Below, one piece after another: positions 1 to 5,253 of a stretch of 5,778 nucleotides of DNA. The notes beneath the pieces are model-generated. The model had not been told where the DNA came from and did not search any database. It was given only the letters and a program-made list of their open reading frames with translations. This DNA comes from Pseudomonadota bacterium. GTDB lineage: Bacteria; Pseudomonadota; Alphaproteobacteria; Acetobacterales; Acetobacteraceae. Made by a program: the position numbers and the translations under genes. Numbering within the stretch: the first letter of the stretch is position 1; each line of letters begins with the position of its first letter. The stretch is from assembly GCA_021805485.1 (NCBI GenBank), contig JAJZFF010000023.1:1-5778 (forward strand), read 5' to 3'.

Positions 1-1
1 C

Positions 2-403
2 GCCAAGCAGGCGGCACGCGAGGCCAGCGCGATCGAGGCGATCCTCGTCGACTCTGCCGGCATGGTGACGGAGGGCGCCTCGACGACGGTCTGGATCGTC
101 GATCAGGCGGGACGGCTCTGCACCCGACCGCTTGACCACATCGTTCTGCCCGGCTGCACCCGCGCCGCCCTGGTCGACTTGCTCGCCGGGCGCGGGATCG
201 GCTGGGACGAGCGCCGCTTCGGCCTCGCGGACCTGCGGGCCGCGCGCGAAATTTTCCTCACCAGCGCCTCCGGCTTCGTGCGTCCCATCGTCGCGCTCGA
301 TGGCGAACCGGTGGGCGACGGCACGCCCGGACCGGTGACGTGCCGGCTGTTCGACCTCTTCGCCCGCCACGTCCAGGGCGGCGGCCACAACCGTGAGCGC
401 TGA
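2..403 (+). CDS. dat: D-amino-acid (class IV PLP) aminotransferase, C-terminal part
   Basis: Partial gene: the frame is open from the window edge and ends at TGA 401-403, leaving about 133 residues. The fragment carries the C-terminal half of the fold-type IV PLP aminotransferases. It begins with AKQAAREA, followed by the TEGASTT motif near visible residues 24-30, which contains the conserved glutamate near the cofactor. Then come the LPGCTR cofactor-phosphate loop, LTSASGF, and the terminal DGEPVGDGTPGPVT signature. The N-terminal half with the Schiff-base lysine lies outside the window. The family transfers amino groups between D-amino acids and 2-oxo acids, supplying D-Glu or D-Ala for peptidoglycan; branched-chain transaminase (IlvE) and aminodeoxychorismate lyase share the fold. 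I favour the D-amino-acid type because, from recall, such a gene sits just upstream of hfq in several alphaproteobacteria. The class is secure; the exact substrate is inferred. It overlaps the next gene by 11 nt, which suggests translational coupling. Confidence 0.88.
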   Translation, partial: AKQAAREASAIEAILVDSAGMVTEGASTTVWIVDQAGRLCTRPLDHIVLPGCTRAALVDLLAGRGIGWDERRFGLADLRAAREIFLTSASGFVRPIVALDGEPVGDGTPGPVTCRLFDLFARHVQGGGHNRER

Positions 404-1058
404 CAAGCCCGCTCGCATGATCCGGCCGACCGCGCTCCTCTATGACTGGGACGACACGCTGGCCGATGGCTGGGCCGGCATCACCGCCGCCATGAACGCC
501 GCCCTCGTCGCGCATGGACTGCCGGCCTGGACCGTCGAGCAGACACGGGCGCGGGCGCGCCGCTCCCTGCGGGAGGCCTTCCCGGACCTGTTCGGAGCGG
601 GCTGGGAGCAGGCCCGGGACATCTTCTACGCCGAATTGCACGCGTGCCATCTCGCTCACCTGCGGCCGAAGCCGGGGGCAGCGGCGGCGCTCGCCGCCGG
701 GGCGCGCTGGCCGCAGGCGGTGGTTTCGAACAAGGCCGGCGCCGTGCTCCGGCGCGAAGTACTCCATCTCGGCTGGCGCGACCATTTCGGGGCCGTCATC
801 GGCGCCGGCGACGCGGCCGCGGACAAGCCGGATGCCGCACCCTTATACCTCGCGCTGGACCGCATCGGTGTCGCGCCATCGCCCGCGGTATGGTATGTGG
901 GAGACACCGCGCTCGACATGCAGGCCGCCCGCGCAGCCGGTTGCACGGCCCTCCTGCTCGGCGACGCGAGCCACGATGGCGGCGTCGGCCGCGCGGCGCC
1001 CGACATGAACCTGCCGGATGCCGACGCGCTGACAATGCTGCTCTGCAGCATAATTTAG
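393..1058 (+). CDS. HAD-superfamily hydrolase, phosphoglycolate phosphatase-like
   Basis: Encodes 221 residues with all four HAD motifs. Motif I is DWDDT (nucleophile D18, acid D20), motif II is VVSN (S112), motif III is K145 in ADKP, and motif IV is GDTALD (D171, D175). The stretch between motifs I and II is helical, as expected for a C1 four-helix cap of the Gph/PGP type. The protein is therefore a cytoplasmic Mg-dependent phosphatase on a small phosphorylated metabolite. The substrate cannot be read from sequence. I chose GTG 393, which overlaps the aminotransferase stop by 11 nt and follows a purine-rich AGGGCGG stretch. ATG 417 (residue 9) is an alternative that keeps every motif and lacks a good Shine-Dalgarno sequence. 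The stop is TAG 1056-1058. The catalytic class is firm; any specific name such as gph would be a guess. Confidence 0.88.
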   Translation: MSADKPARMIRPTALLYDWDDTLADGWAGITAAMNAALVAHGLPAWTVEQTRARARRSLREAFPDLFGAGWEQARDIFYAELHACHLAHLRPKPGAAAALAAGARWPQAVVSNKAGAVLRREVLHLGWRDHFGAVIGAGDAAADKPDAAPLYLALDRIGVAPSPAVWYVGDTALDMQAARAAGCTALLLGDASHDGGVGRAAPDMNLPDADALTMLLCSII

Positions 1059-1079
1059 GGGGGACGGGCCGTTCACGGC

Positions 1080-1107
1080 TTGTGGACGGGGGCCTGAGTG
1101 ATAGATT
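1080..1107 (+). promoter_or_regulatory. Possible hfq promoter (weak)
   Basis: TTGTGG at 1080-1085 (preceded by C, giving the CTTG core often seen in alphaproteobacterial -35 elements) and TAGATT at 1102-1107 are separated by 16 nt, about 73 nt upstream of the hfq start. Each box matches the sigma-70 consensus only partly (3/6 and 4/6). The location in the only sizeable gap before hfq is the main support. The -35 box overlaps the right arm of a small hairpin at 1064-1083. Confidence 0.28.
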
Positions 1108-1127
1108 GAAGACACGAGCCGGCGTGC

Positions 1128-1171
1128 CACGCGCGGGTCGCGTGTTGATAGCAAACGTTTACATAAGAAGG
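1128..1171 (+). promoter_or_regulatory. hfq 5' leader: hairpin, AAACGTTT palindrome and Shine-Dalgarno
   Basis: The leader has three visible elements. The first is a 6-bp hairpin, CACGCG (1128-1133) with CGCGTG (1139-1144) and a 5-nt loop. The second is an AT-rich patch holding the perfect palindrome AAACGTTT (1153-1160) inside GCAAACGTTTAC. The third is AGAAGG (1166-1171), a strong Shine-Dalgarno sequence 8 nt before GTG 1180. That spacing decides the hfq start, because ATG 1172 directly abuts the Shine-Dalgarno sequence, is out of frame and encodes only 16 codons. Hfq autoregulates its own mRNA in several bacteria by binding near the ribosome binding site, and the A-rich AAGAAG would suit that. 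This regulatory role is inferred only. Confidence 0.45.
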
Positions 1172-1179
1172 ATGGCACC

Positions 1180-1461
1180 GTGGCCAACGAGAAAGCTCAA
1201 AACGTTCAGGACGTGTTCCTGAACCACCTCCGCAAGAACAAGACCCCCGTGACGGTCTTTCTCGTCAACGGCGTGAAGCTGCAGGGAATCATCACATGGT
1301 TCGATAATTTCTCCCTGCTGCTGCGCCGCGACGGACATACCCAGCTGGTGTACAAGCATGCCATCAGCACGGTGATGCCAGGCTCGCCCGTGCAATTGTT
1401 CGACGCGAGCAAGGTCGAGGCTGCCGCTCCGCGCGAGGCCGCCGCAGCCAGTGTCGGCTGA
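1180..1461 (+). CDS. hfq: RNA chaperone Hfq
   Basis: Encodes 93 residues. Hfq forms a ring-shaped hexamer in the cytoplasm that anneals small RNAs to target mRNAs and affects their stability. The Sm1 motif spans about residues 10-52 ([19 protein letters not shown]) and Sm2 about 55-67 ([13 protein letters not shown]). Proximal-face residues Q10, F44, Y58, K59 and H60 are present, rim positions read R18 K19 N20 K21, and the E. coli distal-face Tyr25 is replaced by F27. The RRDGHTQ strand connection is one residue longer than in E. coli Hfq and resembles other alphaproteobacterial versions. The C-terminal tail is short (about 20 residues) and alanine-rich. The GTG start is supported by AGAAGG 8 nt upstream. 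hflX follows after 5 nt, the conserved pairing. A 16-bp tandem duplication covers the end of the gene. Confidence 0.98.
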   Translation: MANEKAQNVQDVFLNHLRKNKTPVTVFLVNGVKLQGIITWFDNFSLLLRRDGHTQLVYKHAISTVMPGSPVQLFDASKVEAAAPREAAAASVG

Positions 1462-1478
1462 GGCCAGTGTCGGCTGAG
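1447..1478 (+). repeat. Perfect 16-bp tandem duplication at the hfq/hflX junction
   Basis: GCCAGTGTCGGCTGAG occurs twice back to back, at 1447-1462 and 1463-1478, with no mismatch. Copy 1 carries the last codons and TGA (1459-1461) of hfq; copy 2 carries the GTG (1467) used as the hflX start. The unit length is not a multiple of three, so the duplication changes the relative frame of the two genes. Confidence 0.97.
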
Positions 1479-2834
1479 AACGGCCCACCGGCCGAGGATG
1501 GAGGGCCGGGCGAGGATGGCTCGCCGGCCGAGGGCGTTCGCGGCCGGCCCGTCCACATGTCCGCACGCGCGGCGCCGACTCGTGCTGCCGTCATCCTGCC
1601 GTGGGAGCGACCGGATCGCCAGCAGGCTCAGCGGGCCGCCGAGGCCCGTCTGGCGGAAGCCAGCGGTCTGGCCGCCTCCATCGGGCTCGTCGTGGTCCAC
1701 TCGGCCGCGGTGCCGCTGCGCGCGCGGCGCCCGGCGACGCTCCTCGGCGGAGGCCAGGTGGAGCTGATCGGCCAGGCCATCGCAGGGCAGTCGGTCACCG
1801 TCGTGGTCGTCGATGCCGCCCTCTCGCCGGTGCAGCAGCGCAACCTGGAGAAGGCGTGGGGCTGCAAGGTCATCGATCGAACCGGCCTGATCCTGGAGAT
1901 TTTCGGCGAGCGTGCAGCGACCCGCGAAGGCGCGCTGCAGGTGGAGCTCGCGCATCTGGACTATCAGCGCAGCCGCCTGGTCCGCTCCTGGACCCATCTC
2001 GAGCGCCAGCGTGGCGGCTTCGGCTTCCTCGGCGGTCCCGGCGAGACCCAGATCGAGGCGGACCGGCGCCTGATCGGCGAGCGCATTGCAAAGCTGCGCC
2101 GCGAACTCGAGCAGGTCCGGCGCACCCGCGGCCTGCACCGCAGCGCCCGCAAGCGCGTGCCCTACCCGATCGTCGCCCTGGTCGGCTACACGAACGCCGG
2201 GAAATCGACCCTGTTCAACGCGCTCAGTGGCGCCGAGGTGGTCGCACGCGACCAGCTCTTCGCCACCCTGGACCCGACCATGCGCGGCATCCGTCTCGCC
2301 TCCGGGCGGCGGGTGATCCTCTCCGATACCGTTGGCTTCATCAGCGAGCTGCCGACCGAACTGGTTGCCGCCTTCCGCGCCACGCTCGAGGAGGTCGCCG
2401 AGGCCGAAATCATCCTGCATGTGCGCGACATCGCCCATCCGGACACGCTGGCCCAGCGCGCCGACGTCGTCGCGGTACTCGACGGCATGGTGCGCGATGG
2501 CACGCTCGATGCCGACTGGCCGCAGCGGACCATCGAGGTCCTGAACAAGGCGGACCTGCTCGGCGGCGTCGCCGCGGTGCCGGAACGCGGCGACGCGGTC
2601 GCCGTCTCGGCCATCACCGGCGAGGGCCTCGATGCGTTGCGGGCGGCGATCGAGACGCGGATCGGCGCCGACATGGAGGTGGCCGAATATGTGCTGCCGC
2701 CGGAGGATGGCGCCCGGCTCGCCTGGCTCTACGAGCATGGCGAGGTGATCGGGCGGCAGGACGCCGAGAAGGCGATCCGCGTGACGGTGCGGCTGCTGCC
2801 GGCCGATCGGGCCCGCTTCGAGCGGCCCGGGTGA
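1467..2834 (+). CDS. hflX: GTPase HflX (ribosome-associated)
   Basis: Encodes 455 residues. HflX is a GTPase that binds the 50S subunit and splits stalled or hibernating ribosomes under stress. The N-terminal domain shows TLLGGGQVE, LSPVQQRNLE and VIDRTGLILEIF. The helical linker holds GGPGETQIEADRRLI (from G189). The G domain has G1 GYTNAGKS (240-247), G3 DTVGF (287-291), G4 NKAD (360-363) and G5 SAITG (381-385), so it should bind and hydrolyse GTP. The chosen GTG has only GAGG three nt upstream, which is too close for a good ribosome binding site. The first 30 residues are a Pro/Gly/Glu/Asp repeat with no family similarity that I recognise. ATG 1557 (M31) would give 425 residues, close to the E. 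coli length, but also lacks a Shine-Dalgarno sequence. The gene lies 5 nt after hfq and overlaps the next gene by 4 nt (GTGA). The family is certain; the N-terminus is not. Confidence 0.97.
   Translation: MSAENGPPAEDGGPGEDGSPAEGVRGRPVHMSARAAPTRAAVILPWERPDRQQAQRAAEARLAEASGLAASIGLVVVHSAAVPLRARRPATLLGGGQVELIGQAIAGQSVTVVVVDAALSPVQQRNLEKAWGCKVIDRTGLILEIFGERAATREGALQVELAHLDYQRSRLVRSWTHLERQRGGFGFLGGPGETQIEADRRLIGERIAKLRRELEQVRRTRGLHRSARKRVPYPIVALVGYTNAGKSTLFNALSGAEVVARDQLFATLDPTMRGIRLASGRRVILSDTVGFISELPTELVAAFRATLEEVAEAEIILHVRDIAHPDTLAQRADVVAVLDGMVRDGTLDADWPQRTIEVLNKADLLGGVAAVPERGDAVAVSAITGEGLDALRAAIETRIGADMEVAEYVLPPEDGARLAWLYEHGEVIGRQDAEKAIRVTVRLLPADRARFERPG
1488..1541 (+). repeat. Three imperfect 18-nt tandem repeats in the 5' end of hflX
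   Basis: GGCCGAGGATGG (1490-1501), GGGCGAGGATGG (1508-1519) and GGCCGAGGGCG (1526-1536) recur every 18 nt. In the hflX frame they encode the hexapeptide-like units PAEDGG, PGEDGS and PAEGVR (residues 8-25). The in-frame period fits slippage or duplication in a coding or formerly non-coding leader. Confidence 0.8.
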
Positions 2835-3658
2835 GCTTCTCCCGCCACGATCTCGACGCCCTCGCCGGCATTTTGCGTGACGCCGCCCGAGCCGAGATCC
2901 TGCCCCGTTTCCGCCGTCTCGCGCCCGGCCAGATCCGCCACAAGACCGGCCCGCTGGACCTCGTCACCGATGCCGACGAGGCCGCCGAGGCGGCGATCAC
3001 CACCGCCCTCACCCGCCGCTTCCCCGGCGCGCTCGTCGTTGGCGAGGAAGCCGCCGGACGCGATCCCACGCTGCTGCCACGCCTGGCCGACGCACCGCTC
3101 GCGTTCGTCGTCGATCCGGTCGACGGGACGGCGAATTTCGCCGCCGGACTGCCGCTGTTCGGCTGCATGGCGGCGGCGATCGTCGATGGCGCGGTGGTGG
3201 CGGCAGCGATCCACGATCCGATCGGGGACGACGTCGCCCTGGCGCTGCATGGCGCGGGAGCCTGGATGCGGGGCCCGGACCAGGCGACCCATCCGCTTCG
3301 CGTCGCCGCTCCAGCGCCGGTCGCGGCGATGGCGGGCACCGTCTCCTGGCGCTATCTGCCCGAGCGGCTTCGGAGCAGGGTGTGCGGCAACCTGCCACGC
3401 CTGGCCGCGGCGTGGGACTATCGCTGCGCGGCGCACGAATACCGGCTGCTGGCCGCCGGCGCCTGCCATTTCCTGCTGTTCAACCGTCTGCTGCCCTGGG
3501 ATCACGCGCCCGGCTGGCTGCTGCACCAGGAGGCCGGCGGCTTCTCGGCCCAGTTCGACGGCACGGCCTACCGGCCCGGCGTCACCGCCGGGGGGCTGAT
3601 CTGCGCCCCGGACCGCGATGCCTTCGAGGCCCTGCGCACCGCCATTCTGGAACCGTGA
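2831..3658 (+). CDS. Inositol monophosphatase family protein
   Basis: Encodes 275 residues, the usual size of the family. These are Mg- and Li-sensitive phosphatases that remove phosphate from inositol phosphates, histidinol phosphate, or 3'-phosphoadenosine nucleotides. The metal site is complete: E72 in GEEAAG, D95 and D98 in DPVDGTANF, and D224 in WDHAPGW. DLVTDADEAAE near residues 43-53 is the N-terminal signature, and the following GLPLFGCMAAAI strand is typical. The GTG start at 2831 overlaps the hflX stop as GTGA. No strong Shine-Dalgarno sequence is seen, so translation is probably coupled to hflX. The frame is open far upstream (to 1601), but that part runs through hflX in another frame and has no family similarity. 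SuhB, CysQ and HisN-type activities cannot be separated from this sequence. Confidence 0.93.
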   Translation: MSFSRHDLDALAGILRDAARAEILPRFRRLAPGQIRHKTGPLDLVTDADEAAEAAITTALTRRFPGALVVGEEAAGRDPTLLPRLADAPLAFVVDPVDGTANFAAGLPLFGCMAAAIVDGAVVAAAIHDPIGDDVALALHGAGAWMRGPDQATHPLRVAAPAPVAAMAGTVSWRYLPERLRSRVCGNLPRLAAAWDYRCAAHEYRLLAAGACHFLLFNRLLPWDHAPGWLLHQEAGGFSAQFDGTAYRPGVTAGGLICAPDRDAFEALRTAILEP

Positions 3659-3663
3659 CCGCG

Positions 3664-3699
3664 CGCCGGGTGCCGGCGGGAGGTTGCGCGGCGCCGCGC
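3664..3699 (+). other. Two GC-rich inverted repeats downstream of the IMPase gene
   Basis: The first is CGCCGG (3664-3669) with CCGGCG (3673-3678) around a 3-nt loop, starting 6 nt after the IMPase stop. The second is the perfect 14-bp palindrome GCGCGGCGCCGCGC (3686-3699). Neither is followed by a T tract, so intrinsic termination is doubtful. They may slow RNA polymerase, protect the upstream 3' end, or belong to the leader of rpsF. Confidence 0.5.
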
Positions 3700-3723
3700 G
3701 ATGTGCTCTACGCCCGCGTCCCT

Positions 3724-3784
3724 GCCGGGAGCGACGGCATCGTTCCCGGCTATGCCCGTTCGGGCCGAGACAAGCCACAGGGAG
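3724..3784 (+). promoter_or_regulatory. rpsF leader with candidate S6:S18-binding motif and Shine-Dalgarno
   Basis: Two alternative folds can be drawn. Fold A is an 11-bp stem of GCCGGGAGCGA (3724-3734) with TCGTTCCCGGC (3740-3750), containing one G-U pair and a 5-nt loop. Fold B pairs CCC-GGCT (3745-3751) with AGCC (3773-3776) and GGG (3780-3782). Fold B encloses a small hairpin, CCC (3755-3757) with GGG (3762-3764), directly followed by CCG (3765-3767). A CCG in a bulge between a stem and a hairpin is the published description of the S6:S18 complex-binding motif in rpsF leaders. Folds A and B share 3745-3750 and are mutually exclusive. Fold B uses part of AGGGAG (3779-3784), the Shine-Dalgarno sequence 7 nt before ATG 3792. 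The pairing is seen; the regulatory role is inferred. Confidence 0.5.
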
Positions 3785-3791
3785 TATTCAC

Positions 3792-4271
3792 ATGCCGTTG
3801 TACGAATGCGTGCTCATCGCACGCAATGACGCGACTCAACAGCAGGTCGAGCTGATTACCGACCAGATCGCCACCCTCGCCGAGGGCGATGGCGGATCGG
3901 TCAAGAAGCGCGAATATTGGGGCCTGCGTGGCCTCGCCTATCGCATCAAGAAGAACCGCAAGGGCCACTACATGCTGCTCGGGCTCGATGCGAGCCCGGC
4001 GACGGTGGTCGAGATGGAGCGCCAGCTCGGTCTCAACGAGGACATCCTCCGCTACCTCACCGTGCGGGTCGCCGCCATCGAGGAGGGGCAGTCCGCGATC
4101 CTGCAGCGCCGTTCCGATGAGCGCGAGCGCGGCTTCCGCGGCCCCAAGCCGCCGGGCCGCTTCGAGAGCGGGCGCCGGCGCGGCTTCGATGAGCGGGAGG
4201 AGTTCCGCGCGCGCGACGATTTCGACGGGCGCGGCGGGCTCGATGAATCTCGAATCGTGACGGGGGAGTAG
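3792..4271 (+). CDS. rpsF: 30S ribosomal protein S6
   Basis: Encodes 159 residues. S6 binds the platform of the 30S subunit as a dimer with S18. The ferredoxin-like core covers residues 1-94: [13 protein letters not shown], then [21 protein letters not shown] (40-60), then ILRYLTVRV (85-93). The ATG at 3792 is set by AGGGAG 7 nt upstream and by the exact family N-terminus MPLYE. The frame is open further upstream to 3618, but that stretch overlaps the IMPase gene and is not S6-like. About 60 residues follow the core. They are rich in Arg, Asp, Glu and Gly, with recurring DERE and RGF pieces (108-159), and are probably disordered. C-terminal extensions are common in alphaproteobacterial S6, and this one is long compared with about 131-135 residues in E. 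coli. It is the first gene of the rpsF-rpsR-rplI operon. Confidence 0.98.
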   Translation: MPLYECVLIARNDATQQQVELITDQIATLAEGDGGSVKKREYWGLRGLAYRIKKNRKGHYMLLGLDASPATVVEMERQLGLNEDILRYLTVRVAAIEEGQSAILQRRSDERERGFRGPKPPGRFESGRRRGFDEREEFRARDDFDGRGGLDESRIVTGE

Positions 4272-4275
4272 ACCG

Positions 4276-4551
4276 ATGTCCGAAGATCGCGAGATCAACC
4301 CGGCGGCGCGCCGCGCCGCGGTGGGCGCGCGCCGGCCTTTCTACCGGCGGCGGAAATCCTGCCCCTTCTCCGGCCCGAACGCGCCGAAGATCGACTACAA
4401 GGACGTGCGGCTGCTGTCGCGCTTCCTGTCCGAGCGCGGCAAGATCGTGCCCAGCCGCATCACCGCCGTTTCCGCCAAGAAGCAGCGCGAACTGGCGCGG
4501 GCGATCAAGCGCGCCCGCTTCCTGGCGCTGCTGCCCTACATCGTGAGCTGA
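4276..4551 (+). CDS. rpsR: 30S ribosomal protein S18
   Basis: Encodes 91 residues, compared with 75 in E. coli; the surplus is a basic N-terminal arm (about residues 1-25). The S18 core is clear: KSCPFSG (27-33), [19 protein letters not shown] (39-57), PSRITA, and [21 protein letters not shown]. The protein packs against S6 on the 30S platform and contacts the 16S rRNA central domain. The ATG lies 4 nt after the rpsF stop, with GGGGGAG (4262-4268) inside the end of rpsF serving as Shine-Dalgarno at 7 nt spacing, so the two partners are likely made in a coupled way. Confidence 0.98.
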   Translation: MSEDREINPAARRAAVGARRPFYRRRKSCPFSGPNAPKIDYKDVRLLSRFLSERGKIVPSRITAVSAKKQRELARAIKRARFLALLPYIVS

Positions 4552-4561
4552 GGAGGGCGCC

Positions 4562-5122
4562 ATGGCCGCCGTCGAAGTGATCCTGCTGCAGCGGGTCGAG
4601 AATCTCGGCCAGATGGGCGACATCGTGCGGGTCCGCCCCGGCTACGCGCGCAACTGGCTGCTGCCGCAGAAGAAGGCAATCCGCGCGAGCAAGGACAACC
4701 GTGCCCGCTTCGAAGTCGAGCGGGCACAGCTCGAGGCGCAGAACATCAAGCGCCGGGAAGAGGCGGAGCGGGTGGCGGAACGCGTCAGCGGACTGGCCGC
4801 GGTGATCATCCGCCAGGCCGGCGAATCGGGCGGTCTCTACGGCTCGGTCACCGCGCGCGACGTCGCCGACGCCTGCACCGAGGCCGGGCTCTCCGTCTCG
4901 CGCCAGCAGGTCGTGCTCGAGCATCCGATCAAGGCGCTCGGCGTCTATCAGCTGCGCGTCGTGCTGCACCCGGAGGTCAGCATCGCCGTCTCCGTCAATG
5001 TCGCGCGCTCGCGCGAGGAGGCGGAACGCCAGCGGCGCGGCGAGGCGCCGGTTCCGGTCGAGGAGGAGCCGACCGACATCGAGGCCATGCTGGACCAGGC
5101 GAGCGGCGAAGATCTCGGCTGA
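4562..5122 (+). CDS. rplI: 50S ribosomal protein L9
   Basis: Encodes 186 residues. L9 sits at the base of the L1 stalk and helps limit frameshifting. The N-terminal rRNA-binding domain shows EVILLQRVENLGQMGD and the L9 signature VRPGYARNWLLP (24-35). A long helix follows (about 41-76). The C-terminal domain has GGLYGS (90-95), TARDVADA and EHPIKALG. About 37 residues beyond the E. coli length form an acidic tail (GEAPVPVEEEPTDIEAM), a common alphaproteobacterial trait. The ATG is preceded by AGGAGGG (4551-4557), the strongest Shine-Dalgarno sequence in the window, which shares its first base with the rpsR stop. The gap to rpsR is 10 nt. It is the last gene of the operon visible here; no dnaB follows. 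Confidence 0.98.
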   Translation: MAAVEVILLQRVENLGQMGDIVRVRPGYARNWLLPQKKAIRASKDNRARFEVERAQLEAQNIKRREEAERVAERVSGLAAVIIRQAGESGGLYGSVTARDVADACTEAGLSVSRQQVVLEHPIKALGVYQLRVVLHPEVSIAVSVNVARSREEAERQRRGEAPVPVEEEPTDIEAMLDQASGEDLG

Positions 5123-5132
5123 CGCTGCTGCG

Positions 5133-5187
5133 CGCCTCCGGGGAGGCGAGGCCCAGGCCCAGGCAAGCCACCGTCGGGCCTGGCCCT
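5133..5187 (+). terminator. Hairpin pair after rplI, possible transcription end
   Basis: CGCCTC (5133-5138) pairs with GAGGCG (5143-5148) around a CGGG loop, starting 10 nt after the rplI stop. A second, larger stem immediately follows: 5149-5160 with 5176-5187, 11 of 12 positions paired, one C-C mismatch and a 15-nt loop. The position fits the operon end ahead of a convergent gene, but no T tract follows, so this is at best an atypical or Rho-assisted terminator. Confidence 0.35.
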
Positions 5188-5188
5188 G

Positions 5189-5228
5189 AGCCGGCTGCGG
5201 AATTCCGGCTGGGAAACCCCCGGCCGGG
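5189..5228 (+). other. Cluster of short palindromes in the rplI/ABC-F gap
   Basis: AGCCGG (5189-5194) pairs with CCGGCT (5205-5210). The perfect palindrome CGGAATTCCG lies at 5198-5207, and CCCGGCCGGG lies at 5219-5228. No open reading frame with family similarity is seen. The function is unknown; they may be folded 3'-UTR or repeat remnants. Confidence 0.45.
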
Positions 5229-5253
5229 ATGCTGCGGACCCCGCCCCGGAGTG

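Noticed and set aside
258..785. Minus-strand open frame opposite the aminotransferase and HAD genes
   Set aside because: It lies opposite two well-supported genes and has no family signature.
1172..1222. ATG at 1172 as an hfq start or upstream peptide of 16 codons
   Set aside because: It is out of frame with hfq and directly abuts the Shine-Dalgarno sequence, so initiation there is unlikely; GTG 1180 is 8 nt away from it and in frame.
1206..2738. A 510-codon open frame on the minus strand opposite hfq and hflX
   Set aside because: It is a product of high-GC codon bias: it runs opposite two certain genes, shows no domain pattern, and is rich in residues typical of reverse-complement frames (Ala, Arg, Gly, Asp).
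1601..2830. Upstream part of the long plus-strand open frame that ends in the IMPase gene (a possible fusion protein)
   Set aside because: The stretch before 2831 is low-complexity Arg/Pro/Gly translation of hflX in the wrong frame. Family similarity starts exactly at the GTGA overlap.
3684..3712. Possible rpsF promoter: TTGCGC, 17 nt, TCTACG
   Set aside because: Each box matches the consensus at only 3 of 6 positions, and the -35 candidate lies in a GC palindrome. I cannot support it, although some promoter near here is expected.
2729..3778. A 349-codon minus-strand open frame opposite the IMPase gene
   Set aside because: It is a shadow frame with no recognisable motif; the plus strand encodes a complete enzyme with all metal ligands.
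3618..3791. N-terminal extension of S6 from an upstream in-frame ATG
   Set aside because: It overlaps the IMPase gene end, is not S6-like, and bypasses the Shine-Dalgarno sequence at 3779-3784. ATG 3792 matches the canonical S6 N-terminus.
5198..5207. CGGAATTCCG palindrome as a cloning or assembly junction (EcoRI site)
   Set aside because: A single restriction site inside a run of natural palindromes is not evidence of a construct; the flanks are continuous GC-rich genomic sequence.
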